Part shown: positions 53,111-62,308 of the stretch, piece by piece | Layout of the letters: every line of letters starts with the position of its first letter | How positions within the stretch are numbered: the stretch's first letter is position 1 | Source of the DNA: Cohnella faecalis | Lineage (GTDB): Bacteria; Bacillota; Bacilli; Paenibacillales; Paenibacillaceae | Assembly (NCBI RefSeq): GCF_003570905.1 | Contig: NZ_QXJM01000040.1 | Span: 186,001 to 250,000 of the forward strand | Length of the DNA stretch: 64,000 bases | Reading direction: 5' to 3' | Notes under the pieces: model-generated | The model's input: only the letters and a program-made list of their open reading frames with translations | What the model was told of the DNA's origin: nothing | Databases searched by the model: none | Translations under genes and position numbers: made by a program

Positions 53111-53256
53111 AAATAAATATAAAAAGCTACAAGAAAGTTACATTCTTGTAGCTCAAATAAATATACGGCGAATCCAACCCGCTTCGGGGCCGGACGAGGA
53201 TATATTCGTTGAGTGAAAAGATAATGTAACTTTCTTGCGTATAAACAATAAAACAT
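53111..53256 (-). promoter_or_regulatory. Transcription attenuator leader of the ABC-F gene
   Basis: In the sense (minus) direction the leader ends with an intrinsic terminator: AGCTACAAGAA and TTCTTGTAGCT (53143-53153 and 53125-53135) followed by TTTTTATATTT, just before the ABC-F ribosome site GGGAGG. About 90 bases upstream, CAAGAAAGTTACATT (53223-53237) is perfectly complementary over 15 bases to AATGTAACTTTCTTG (53130-53144), part of the terminator, so it forms a competing antiterminator. An open frame from ATG 53256 (MFYCLYARKLHYLF...) covers the first arm and could be the ribosome-stalling leader peptide, but it has no evident ribosome site and runs on past the ABC-F start. Confidence 0.85.
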
Positions 53257-53415
53257 GCGAAAAAAAATCGCTTAGGAATGTTTTATTATCCGCAAGAAGA
53301 ATCACATTATCCCATCAACTCCAATCCTTAATTATCAGTATCATATCATGCCCGTTTAATGATCTCAATAACTAAACAAAAGCCAGCTGGTTATACCTAT
53401 GAGATGAAATAAGAA

Positions 53416-53438
53416 TAGTGTCTTATTTTAAGACACTA
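53416..53438. promoter_or_regulatory. 23-bp palindrome, candidate TetR operator
   Basis: TAGTGTCTTA-TTT-TAAGACACTA, perfect 10-bp arms, about 85 bases before the YhgE-type gene start. The TetR gene downstream of that gene is the obvious ligand (inference). Confidence 0.7.
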
Positions 53439-53475
53439 CCGCTATTTTGTTTCTATTCACTAAATTTTACTCTTG

Positions 53476-53511
53476 CTATAGTGAGAAAGTATTTGAGCAA
53501 GGTCACTATAG
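53476..53511. promoter_or_regulatory. Inverted repeat directly before the YhgE-type ribosome site
   Basis: CTATAGTGA (53476-53484) and TCACTATAG (53503-53511), perfect 9-bp arms 18 bases apart, immediately followed by the GGGGGAATTATT ribosome site. Could be a second operator or a translation-controlling hairpin. Confidence 0.5.
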
Positions 53512-53522
53512 GGGGAATTATT

Positions 53523-54671
53523 TTGATACACGGAATTAAAAAATTTTTATTAGCAAAAACAACGATTGCTGCGATCGGAGTCGCCATCATTTATCAATTT
53601 ATTATGATAGGCGTAGTCTTGCCAGGATATTCAGCCATGCCAAAAAACATTGAGAAGCTGCCGATCGCAATTGTTAATGAGGATAATGAACAGGGAAACG
53701 AAATAGTTAATCAACTAAAAGAAAAATTACCATTGAAAATCGTGGAGGGTTACTCCCTTATTGAAGCGGAAAACGCTTTAGACAAACGCGAACTATACTT
53801 AATTATCCATATACCAGAAGATTTCACAGCAAACTTAACGAAACAGGATAAGCAAGTAACCATTAATTTTCACATTAACGAGGCCAGTCAAGCACTAGTA
53901 TCAAGCACTGTGAAAATGATTGCTACCGAGATGTCCAGTACATTTGGTGCACAGGTGCAAAAAGATATGATGAAGGGCGTGTTTGCTCAAATGCAGATGC
54001 CTGAAGAGCAGGCAAATGCTAAAGCTGAAATGGTCGCAACAAAATTCAACGCGAATGTCATCGAAACCAATGAAGTGCGAGATGGGATGCATAATCGGTT
54101 AGCGCCATTATTTTTAAATGTAGCGAATAATGTTAGTGCAATGATGGTATCACTAATCCTAGTAAAGAGTCTTAATCGACTACGTCCGCTTATTGGGAAA
54201 TGGCAATCCTTTATTGGATTAATAATTGCTGTTGTAATCGTTGCAGTATTGGCTCCTCTTGGAGGGTTGGGAATTTTCTTCTCTATAGAGAATTATGGTG
54301 CAGATACATTCTTTACAATGTGGGCTGCTCATTCTCTCATCGTACTTGCTTCAACATTGATTTTCTTAATTAGTACGATGTTGTTTGGTGAAATTGGCAT
54401 GCTAATCAATATGGGATTTGTATTTACACAAATTGTAAGCGGCACGGGAATATTGCCGCGTGAAATGTTGTATAATATTTTCGATGTTGTCAGAGTTGTA
54501 TCGCCAATGTACTACGCAGTTCAAGCTGACTTCACCACTTTATTCGGTGGATCGCAGCTTGCCCCGTATCTTTTGGGACTTGTGTTGTTAGCGGCAGGTG
54601 GTCTATTCATTACAGCGTGCATTCACGCCTGTATTCCCGAGGATCGTGAACCGCGCCCATCCATTATCTAA
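53523..54671 (+). CDS. YhgE/Pip-type ABC-2 family membrane protein
   Basis: 382 aa from TTG 53523 (AGGGGGA upstream; the open frame to 53418 crosses the operator palindrome). One N-terminal helix, a large extracytoplasmic domain (IEKLPIAIVNEDNEQGNEIV, LIIHIPEDFTANLTKQDKQV, INEASQALVSSTVKMIATEM) and five C-terminal helices (for example FIGLIIAVVIVAVLAPLGGL). This topology fits the YhgE/Pip and SNG1-like ABC-2 permease families. AT-rich. Probably regulated by the TetR encoded just downstream; no ATPase partner. Confidence 0.82.
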   Translation: MIHGIKKFLLAKTTIAAIGVAIIYQFIMIGVVLPGYSAMPKNIEKLPIAIVNEDNEQGNEIVNQLKEKLPLKIVEGYSLIEAENALDKRELYLIIHIPEDFTANLTKQDKQVTINFHINEASQALVSSTVKMIATEMSSTFGAQVQKDMMKGVFAQMQMPEEQANAKAEMVATKFNANVIETNEVRDGMHNRLAPLFLNVANNVSAMMVSLILVKSLNRLRPLIGKWQSFIGLIIAVVIVAVLAPLGGLGIFFSIENYGADTFFTMWAAHSLIVLASTLIFLISTMLFGEIGMLINMGFVFTQIVSGTGILPREMLYNIFDVVRVVSPMYYAVQADFTTLFGGSQLAPYLLGLVLLAAGGLFITACIHACIPEDREPRPSII

Positions 54672-54679
54672 TGCAAAAT

Positions 54680-54723
54680 GAAAGCAGATAATCTACACTT
54701 TGATTATCTGCTTTCGTTTGCAT
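54680..54723 (+). terminator. Hairpin after the YhgE-type gene
   Basis: GAAAGCAGATAATC (54680-54693) and GATTATCTGCTTTC (54702-54715) form a perfect 14-bp stem, extended outward by ATGCAAA/TTTGCAT. Confidence 0.8.
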
Positions 54724-54755
54724 CTATTGAACTTCCCATTAAAGGGTGAGGATAG

Positions 54756-56158
<1,403 letters not shown>

Positions 56159-56189
56159 TTACATCTTTATTATGCACCAAATGATAAAG

Positions 56190-56834
56190 CGACCGTTACC
56201 CCATTTTGGTGGTTCAAGGGGCGAAGGAGGTATTGCTTGCACAGGAGCGCTTTAAATACAGTCCTGCCGATTACCTTGTTGCCTCCGTGCATTTGCCAGT
56301 TACCACCCAAGTGACTGAAGCTACTTCAGATGTTCCCTATTTGGGATTCAAACTTGAATTCACACGGAGTGAATCTTTGAGGTTTTGCGTGATTCTGAAA
56401 TGCGAGTTAAATCGAAAGAAAATGCTAAGCGAGCTATGTTTGTCAGCAAGATGGAGTCGCCTTTGCTGGATGCGGTAATTAGGTTAGTCCGTTTGTTAGA
56501 CAACTCTAAAGATATCCCTATACTTGCGCCTCTCTTCATGAAGGAAATTTTCTATAGGGTTCTGCAAGGGCAGCATGGGGATGCGCTTGTACAAATTGCA
56601 ATAGAAGGCAGCTCTGCTCATCAAATCAAAAACGTTATCGAACACATCGTGAATAACTACAATAAGTCTTTTCGAATAGCGCGCCGCCAGTTATTTGCAG
56701 AGTCAACAGATGCCGCTGATGTCGCATTTCGGGTAGGCTACGAAAGCCCATCGCAATTCAGCCGTGAATATTCCCGCATGTTTGGTTTTCCGCCTATAGA
56801 AGAAATAAAGCGCCTGAAGTCGCAATATGACTAA
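56190..56834 (+). pseudogene. AraC family regulator, decayed (truncated, frameshifted, internal deletion)
   Basis: The first frame carries the interior of an AraC N-terminal domain (VVQGAKEVLLAQERFKYSPA, DYLVASVHLPVTTQVTEATS, PYLGFKLEF), but its first 50 or so residues are missing. The frame then changes and the second continues with LLDNSKDIPILAPLFMKEIF, YRVLQGQHGDALVQIA and VNNYNKSFRIARRQLFAEST, then DAADVAFRVGYESPSQFSRE. About 45 residues holding the first helix-turn-helix (the segment after NNYNK.FRI) are absent. The second helix-turn-helix is intact, ending FPPIEEIKRLK. In related genomes this regulator type often controls a neighbouring aldo-keto reductase. Confidence 0.82.
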
Positions 56835-56877
56835 TGGATAGGTATTTAACTCGTTTTCGGCGGCAGAATCATACAGA

Positions 56878-57426
56878 TTATACGGGCTTACCCGTATACT
56901 TTTCTAGTTTTGCATAAATTCCTCTTTTACGGGCACGTTTGACGATTAGACCAAAGATACTACGCTGTATCCAGAACGGAATGCCAACGATTAATGTATT
57001 TTGCAGCGATAAAACTAAAGCGGTGTGTGCGAGCAATTTGGGATTGCCCTTTGCATCTGTTAAACCATCATCCATTAGTCCGTAGTGAATACGAACCGAC
57101 TGCTCAAACTGGCTTGGCGGTGTTAAACGAACACGGAATACAACAGGCTCTTCGTCATTATTTGTAAATGTATGCGGCGTTTTAAGCGGAACAGTACGAC
57201 AGTCTCCCGCTTCTAATAAGTGCTTTATTTTGCCTAATGTTACTGTGAGCTTACCAGAAACCACTTCAAATTCTTCTTCAAAGCGGTCATGAATATGCAG
57301 CGGCGGACCCTTGCCATACGGGGGCAGCGCAACTTCAATTAATAAATATTTTCCGTCCGTGTCCTCTGCCGTTTCTATAAACGTAATTTGTTCACCCGTA
57401 ACTTGATTCGTTACCGTTCGTTCCAC
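56878..57426 (-). CDS. Cupin domain protein
   Basis: 182 aa. Cupin motif 1 PPLHIHDRFEEEFEVVSGKLTV and motif 2 GDCRTVPLKTPHTFTNNDEEP provide His, His, Glu and His ligands; the C-terminal 50 residues include a hydrophobic helix (LVLSLQNTLIVGIPFWIQRSIFGLIV). Function unknown. Shares the AT-rich composition of the block. Confidence 0.82.
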   Translation of the reverse strand: MERTVTNQVTGEQITFIETAEDTDGKYLLIEVALPPYGKGPPLHIHDRFEEEFEVVSGKLTVTLGKIKHLLEAGDCRTVPLKTPHTFTNNDEEPVVFRVRLTPPSQFEQSVRIHYGLMDDGLTDAKGNPKLLAHTALVLSLQNTLIVGIPFWIQRSIFGLIVKRARKRGIYAKLEKYTGKPV

Positions 57427-57760
57427 ACACGTTCACTCCTTGGGGTTAAGTTGTCTAAACCAGACAGTCAAAATTCATGAGAATGGGCGCTCAAATCTAG
57501 AGCAGACGAAGTGCTTCAGCTCGGTTTTAACCCTCAATCCTTTCTATTATAGAGAATAAGTAAATTGCCAAGTAGTGCGTTTTTTCGTCATTTTGTCATA
57601 TGACAATATGGATTTTTATGGGATAAATTGAAAAGGCCACTCGAAGTGAAGTGGCCCAATAATGGTAGACAGGTTATTTTCCCCTCTGCGCAATCCCCGT
57701 AACGCCGAGCTGGGCTCCCGCATACAATATCCCACGTTCGAAAATACGGAGGTCTTCCCC
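57427..57760. other. Intergenic region at the right border of the AT-rich block
   Basis: Contains a short hairpin GGCCACT/AGTGGCC at 57634-57655 and the ribosome site ACGGAGG for the next gene. No target-site duplication, integrase or tRNA that would mark an insertion boundary is visible. Confidence 0.5.
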
Positions 57761-58078
57761 ATGAGCTTGCCGAATAGGGCACAGCAAGAGCTGACGCCCA
57801 TCTATCAGTGCGATTCCCATCTCCATCATACGCTGCGGTCCGCCCGAGACCATCTTCATCAGCTGTGCGCTCACCACGCCAACCGTCTAGTCAGGGCCGA
57901 GACGATGGACGGCGACGTCTTCGAAGGGCATATCCTTCACAGCGACAGAGGAATCGTATACTTGAGCCTGTCGAATGAGAGCTACGCCCGCGCCTTCTTC
58001 CCGCCTCCTCTGAATCCTACTGCCAATTTCGTTCTTCCTCTGGTTCTCTTTAACCTTCTTACCATCTCGCTGCTCTAA
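57761..58078 (+). CDS. Conserved small protein with Sm-like segment
   Basis: 105 aa from ATG 57761 (ACGGAGG upstream). His-rich N-terminal helix (CDSHLHHTLRSARDHLHQLC) followed by VRAETMDGDVFEGHILHSDR and GIVYLSLSN, a beta pattern reminiscent of LSm-type barrels, then a Pro-rich segment and a hydrophobic C-terminus (FVLPLVLFNLLTISLL). Not firmly assigned. Followed 38 bases later by another small protein on the same strand. Confidence 0.6.
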   Translation: MSLPNRAQQELTPIYQCDSHLHHTLRSARDHLHQLCAHHANRLVRAETMDGDVFEGHILHSDRGIVYLSLSNESYARAFFPPPLNPTANFVLPLVLFNLLTISLL

Positions 58079-58116
58079 GAGCGCAAGGATAGCCGACCAT
58101 CTAAGGAGTGATACAC

Positions 58117-58407
58117 TTGGCTTTCATGCCACCCTTCGGACCGCAAGGCAGCCCGCAGCCCCCCTCTTCGCCTCCGCCGCAGACGATTCCTCCCAAGCCC
58201 CTAACGTCAACGTTTGCCGTTGATCCGGGCGCAATCGCCGGCTGCTTGTTCCGCTATACGTATATTTGGCCGCGCAGCGGACCCGGCTTCTGGTTTTACC
58301 CCGTTTTCGTCGGTCGGACGTCGATCTCGGGCTTTCGATGGAACGGCTTCTTCTGGATGTTCTCCGGCCTGGATCTTCAGAGGATCGAATCGTTTTCGTG
58401 CTTCTGA
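58117..58407 (+). CDS. Conserved small protein, Pro-rich with aromatic C-terminal domain
   Basis: 96 aa from TTG 58117 (AAGGAGTGATACAC upstream). Pro/Gly/Gln-rich N-terminus (MPPFGPQGSPQPPSSPPPQT), then a compact aromatic domain IAGCLFRYTYIWPRSGPGFW, FYPVFVGRTSISGFRW, LDLQRIESFSCF. I recall similar small proteins in sporeforming Firmicutes without known function. Probably co-transcribed with the preceding gene. Confidence 0.6.
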   Translation: MAFMPPFGPQGSPQPPSSPPPQTIPPKPLTSTFAVDPGAIAGCLFRYTYIWPRSGPGFWFYPVFVGRTSISGFRWNGFFWMFSGLDLQRIESFSCF

Positions 58408-58417
58408 ATGTCTTTCC

Positions 58418-58471
58418 AGACGGCAAAGAACCGGGGCTCCCGCCTAGGGGCTCCCCGGTTCTTTGCCGTCT
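58418..58471. terminator. Very stable 19-bp hairpin between convergent genes
   Basis: AGACGGCAAAGAACCGGGG (58418-58436) pairs perfectly with CCCCGGTTCTTTGCCGTCT (58453-58471) around a 16-base loop that can pair further. It lies ten bases from the stop of the siderophore synthetase. No U tract on either strand. Confidence 0.75.
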
Positions 58472-58480
58472 CCGTCTATA

Positions 58481-60325
58481 TCATAAGAAGGAAGAAGGGA
58501 CCGTTCGCGACTTCGGATGAAAGGGATTAGGTCCCGCTCCTTTGCCCGACGGCATCGCTCCCGGCACGCCGTCAGCTTCGAGCAGCGGACGGATAATGAG
58601 CTTCACCGGCCATGCGTCGTTGTCGAACAACACATGGCGCAACAAGCTTCGATCGACCTCGGGAATATCGATGTTCTGCAAAGCTTCTCTTAATTTCGTC
58701 TCCGTAACTTCCCACAATAGGTTCACTGGAATACGATAAGCATCCGACAATGCTTCCGTAATCGAAGCCAAGTTGACTTGCGTCCCCAGCGATTGAACGT
58801 AGAAAATCAGCTTCTCCAGCGTCTCGTTGTACAAGCTGTTCGAATAACCGGGCCTGATATGATAACCGGGATCCTGAATCCGATGTTTGTCCAAATACGG
58901 CTGGTGCAGACGCACGGAATCATGATCGCGGAACAACAGGCCGACGACCTTGTCGTCCTTCAATACGACACAGCAATTTTGACCGTGTATTTCCGGCACG
59001 ATCCCGACTTTGAACAATCTCATCGTAACATCGTAGAACATGGCGGCCAGATCCGTATAGAAGCGGATGACGTCCTCGCCGGACAGATCTTCTCCCAGAA
59101 TCTCGGATAGAAAATGAGTCTCTCGCTCCACCACTCCCAATGATGACATCGGGATGATTTTATAACCTTCTTCCATAATTTCACGAGGGTACACCCTTAC
59201 CTGCGCAGCCAAGTGACGCGGATGATCGTCAAACAGCCCCATCGTTGAAGGCATATACCCCCACCAGTTCTTCTCCTCGCATAAGAAAACTTTGTCGGCC
59301 AGCGTCTCATCGCAAGCTACCGCCTGACGAAACATCTTCTCTCCGACAAGCCCGTTCAACAATTTCACGACCGGCAAATATCTGGCGGCGCCTAATGATT
59401 TGACGCTAATCGGAAGCTTCAGCATCGTTGTCGATGCGTCGGACGACGTCAAGGAGCGCACCGAAGAAGTCGCCAGGAAATCGCCCGCCATCGAATCCAG
59501 CACAATGACGGTTTGCTCTTCGACTTCTTTTTTGAAATCGGGCAAAATGATATTTTCCAGCTGCCACGGATGAACGGGAATAATCGTATATTTGTCTTTT
59601 GATATGGCTTTCTCGGCCAGTTCCTTTTCGATGATCGCCCTTTGCCCATCGTTCAGCACATCGAGAGCTTGTATGGCCGCTTCCGGACACCCTTTTACAA
59701 CCGAATCGTTATCGATCGCCACCCAATGCAAAGCGGTCGTCTTTCCGAACTCCGCCATGTAGTTCTCGTAATCCCGCTCCGTAAAACCGATCTTCGCCTT
59801 GGACAACGGATGAAAGGGCCGGTCGCGCAACGAAGAAATCATCTCGCCCTTCACATACCAATCGTAAGCGGATTTCGGCGCGAAAGAGCGGTAAGCCTCC
59901 GCTCGCTCCAAGCTCCGATCCAATTGCCGAATGGCGATGTCCAACCCTTCCAGGAAATCCGCTACTCCCGGGTGCGCATAGGCCGTCTCGGACAACGCGC
60001 CGCGCAGCACGATTTGACTAAGCTCTCTAGGCGAGCGTGTTTTGGTCCAGTCGCCGTTTACTCTAATATAGATCGGAGAATCGGACACCCACTGATGCCC
60101 TTGTCGATAGCTTTCCTGGAGAAGAAAGCAAATATCGCCGACATATAGCCACGCCTGCTCATATTCGGGATAGAGACGTTGCGCCAGATCGGGTGCAGCC
60201 GACAGCTTGATTGTCGTCTGATCGTCGATGGCAAAAAAACGTTCTGCAATAAAGGCATCCATCAAATCTTTCATAATTTGCCGTTCGGCGGCTCGGGGCC
60301 GGGATTGCGTTATCGCTCTATTCAT
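58481..60325 (-). CDS. IucA/IucC family NIS siderophore synthetase
   Basis: 614 aa. NRPS-independent siderophore synthetase that adenylates a carboxylate and condenses it with an amine or alcohol. Signatures: RPFHPLSKAKIGFTERDYEN (about 169-188), IIPVHPWQLENII (HPWQ at 252-255), SVRSLTSSDASTTMLKLPIS, GAARYLPVVKLLNGLVGEKM and the C-terminal FhuF-like domain with EIHGQNCCVVLKDDKVVGLL and RDHDSVRLH. Last gene of the operon; it overlaps the decarboxylase gene by eight bases. With citrate synthase- and decarboxylase-type neighbours, it fits a staphyloferrin-B-like pathway, but whether it corresponds to SbnC, SbnE or SbnF is undecided. Confidence 0.92.
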   Translation of the reverse strand: MNRAITQSRPRAAERQIMKDLMDAFIAERFFAIDDQTTIKLSAAPDLAQRLYPEYEQAWLYVGDICFLLQESYRQGHQWVSDSPIYIRVNGDWTKTRSPRELSQIVLRGALSETAYAHPGVADFLEGLDIAIRQLDRSLERAEAYRSFAPKSAYDWYVKGEMISSLRDRPFHPLSKAKIGFTERDYENYMAEFGKTTALHWVAIDNDSVVKGCPEAAIQALDVLNDGQRAIIEKELAEKAISKDKYTIIPVHPWQLENIILPDFKKEVEEQTVIVLDSMAGDFLATSSVRSLTSSDASTTMLKLPISVKSLGAARYLPVVKLLNGLVGEKMFRQAVACDETLADKVFLCEEKNWWGYMPSTMGLFDDHPRHLAAQVRVYPREIMEEGYKIIPMSSLGVVERETHFLSEILGEDLSGEDVIRFYTDLAAMFYDVTMRLFKVGIVPEIHGQNCCVVLKDDKVVGLLFRDHDSVRLHQPYLDKHRIQDPGYHIRPGYSNSLYNETLEKLIFYVQSLGTQVNLASITEALSDAYRIPVNLLWEVTETKLREALQNIDIPEVDRSLLRHVLFDNDAWPVKLIIRPLLEADGVPGAMPSGKGAGPNPFHPKSRTVPSSFL

Positions 60326-61532
60326 CCTGATTTCCTTCCGTTATATAGTAAAATTTCGGATGCGGATGACCCAAAAAATCATGATGAGAAATCGTCCAAC
60401 AGTATGCGCCCGACTTCTCGAACAGAAGCACGTCTCCCACCCGCAAGCTGTCCAGCTCGGCGTCCGTATGGAGACGATCCTTGGGCGTACACAGCTCCCC
60501 GACAATCGTCACCTTGGAATCGTGAACGGCAGGCCGTGAAAAAGGATACTCCCATCGGTCTGTCGGCACGACGCGGAACGGATGATTATGCCCCCACGAT
60601 GCCGGCAGCCGGTTATGATGCGTGCCGCCTCTTACGACGGCAAACAGCTGGTCGTGCGACTGCTTGATATCGACGACTTCAACCGCATAATATCCGTAAT
60701 CGGCAACGATGAATCTTCCGGGCTCGAAGAAGAGCTGCGTATCCCCCAAAGCTTGCAGCGCCTTGCTCTCCGTCAACAAGGAGGTGAACTTCGGCCAGTC
60801 GAACCCCGGCTTGTCGTCGTAAGCAACTCCGAAGCCTCCGCCTGCGTTAATAACCCGAATGTCCAAGTCGTACGCGCGCTTCCACTCCTCCGCTTTCCGC
60901 AAATAGAGACGGATCATATCCGCGTGCAGCTCCGCCAGCAAATTGTTGGACAAGGAGTGAAAATGAAAGCCGCTGAAATGAACGAACGGGTTGTCTTCCC
61001 CTCTTATAATCGCGACTGCCTCTTCAATGAAAGATTCGTCAATGCCGAACGGACTCGGCCGGCCGCCCATCGTAATTTTCGTTCGGGGCAGCGTGTCGGT
61101 TCTTAAGTTAATGCGGAGCAACACTTGCGTATGCTTGTTCCATTTTTTCGCCAGCAAAATAATCTTTCTAAGCTCCAGCAGACTTTCCACGTGAATATAC
61201 GAGACGTTCTTGCGAATCGCCGTCTCCAGCTCCGCGTCCTTCTTCCCCGGCCCTCCGAATAAGATCGGCACGCTCTCAGAAACCTCTCTTACAAGCGACA
61301 GCTCCCCGATCGACGCCACCTCGAAGCCTTTCACGAACGGCAGCAACGCTTCGATAATTCTTTTGTCCGGGTTCGCTTTAATCGCATAGAACAGGCTGGC
61401 TTGCTCCGGCATCGTCTTCAGCATATCCCGGACATGCCTCTGAATGGCCGCGAGGTCATACACATAAGCGCATACCGGCTCGTCGCCCCGTTCATGCCAT
61501 TCGCGAATCCATTGCTCGACTTGAACGCTCAT
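60318..61532 (-). CDS. sbnH: PLP-dependent decarboxylase (SbnH-like, diaminopimelate decarboxylase fold)
   Basis: 404 aa from ATG 61532, preceded by GGGGGGAAGACA; it overlaps the aldolase-family gene by ATGA. Fold-type III alanine racemase barrel: PLP lysine Lys52 in SLFYAIKANPDKRIIEALLP, HFSGFHFHSLSNNLLA, glycine-rich GGGFGVAYDD and FFEPGRFIVADYGYYAV, with substrate-end motif GAYCWTISHHDFLGHPHPKF. In the staphyloferrin B pathway SbnH decarboxylates a citryl-diaminopropionate intermediate to give the diaminoethane unit. Assignment rests on linkage to an SbnG-type gene and two NIS synthetases. Confidence 0.85.
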   Translation of the reverse strand: MSVQVEQWIREWHERGDEPVCAYVYDLAAIQRHVRDMLKTMPEQASLFYAIKANPDKRIIEALLPFVKGFEVASIGELSLVREVSESVPILFGGPGKKDAELETAIRKNVSYIHVESLLELRKIILLAKKWNKHTQVLLRINLRTDTLPRTKITMGGRPSPFGIDESFIEEAVAIIRGEDNPFVHFSGFHFHSLSNNLLAELHADMIRLYLRKAEEWKRAYDLDIRVINAGGGFGVAYDDKPGFDWPKFTSLLTESKALQALGDTQLFFEPGRFIVADYGYYAVEVVDIKQSHDQLFAVVRGGTHHNRLPASWGHNHPFRVVPTDRWEYPFSRPAVHDSKVTIVGELCTPKDRLHTDAELDSLRVGDVLLFEKSGAYCWTISHHDFLGHPHPKFYYITEGNQDE

Positions 61533-62308
61533 TGTCTTCCCCCCAACACGCCCCGGTAAACTTCTCTTTTTTGGCTGTACGCCCGGAATGCCGTATTTCG
61601 ATCGTCTCCCAGCACGAAAATATTCGTACCCTTCTTCGCCCACTTGACATGACTGTCCAAATTTCTCGACACGACGGCATAAGGCACGCCGCACCGCTCC
61701 GATGCTTCATGCAGCGTCTCCAACGCTTCCTGCACCTTCGGATGCTCGGTATCCCAAGGGACGCCAAGCGATTGCGAGAGGTCCGCCGCCCCCTCCAGAA
61801 CAAAGTCGATGTGCGGAACGGATAAGATCGATTCGCTCCAGCTCACTCCCTCGACGCTTTCGATCATCGGGACGATCATGAGCTCCTCATTCGCTTCCGC
61901 AATATAATCGGTCAACGAATATTTGGCGAAGGCACCGGGACGACCGCTGTTCAGGCTCCTCATGCCGATCGGATGGTAATAAGCGCAACGAACGGCTTCC
62001 TCGACTTGCTCCTTGCTCTCCACGTGAGGGATGACGATCCCTTGCGCTCCGCTATCCAGCACCTTCAATATTTCGTTTCGGTCTACCTTGGATATTCTCA
62101 CCAGGGGCGTAATGTCCATCAGCTCCGCAGCGCGAATCATCTCCTCAATCGTTTCCATATTCGTCGACGCATGCTCGCAATCGATAATGACGAAGTCGAA
62201 TTCCGCATAGCCGATCAGCTCGATCACAATCGGATGAGGGATGGAGACGAACAGTCCGAACACAGGCTCGCCGCCGCGTATTTTTTCCTTCAGCTTATTT
62301 TTTCTCAT
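61529..62308 (-). CDS. sbnG: HpcH/HpaI aldolase-family protein, SbnG-type citrate synthase
   Basis: 259 aa TIM barrel of the HpcH/HpaI (class II aldolase) family: GLFVSIPHPIVIELIGYAEF at the N-terminus, FVIIDCEHASTNMETIEEMI, ITPLVRISKVDRNEILKVLD, GAQGIVIPHVESKEQVEEAV, a metal Glu in VPMIESVEGV and Asp in IDFVLEGAADLSQSLG. In Staphylococcus, SbnG condenses oxaloacetate and acetyl-CoA to citrate for siderophore use. The same gene order (NIS synthetase, SbnG, SbnH) supports this over a catabolic aldolase role. ATGA overlaps at both ends. Confidence 0.87.
   Translation of the reverse strand: MRKNKLKEKIRGGEPVFGLFVSIPHPIVIELIGYAEFDFVIIDCEHASTNMETIEEMIRAAELMDITPLVRISKVDRNEILKVLDSGAQGIVIPHVESKEQVEEAVRCAYYHPIGMRSLNSGRPGAFAKYSLTDYIAEANEELMIVPMIESVEGVSWSESILSVPHIDFVLEGAADLSQSLGVPWDTEHPKVQEALETLHEASERCGVPYAVVSRNLDSHVKWAKKGTNIFVLGDDRNTAFRAYSQKREVYRGVLGGRQ

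Noticed and set aside
53160..53200. GC-rich stretch with ACCCGCTTCGGGGC as a separate terminator in the ABC-F leader
   Set aside because: No U tract in the sense direction; more likely a pause or structural hairpin within the attenuator.
53029..53256. 75-aa ORF as an independent gene before the ABC-F
   Set aside because: It overlaps the ABC-F start and contains the terminator and antiterminator arms. At most its beginning acts as a leader peptide, so it is described under the attenuator.
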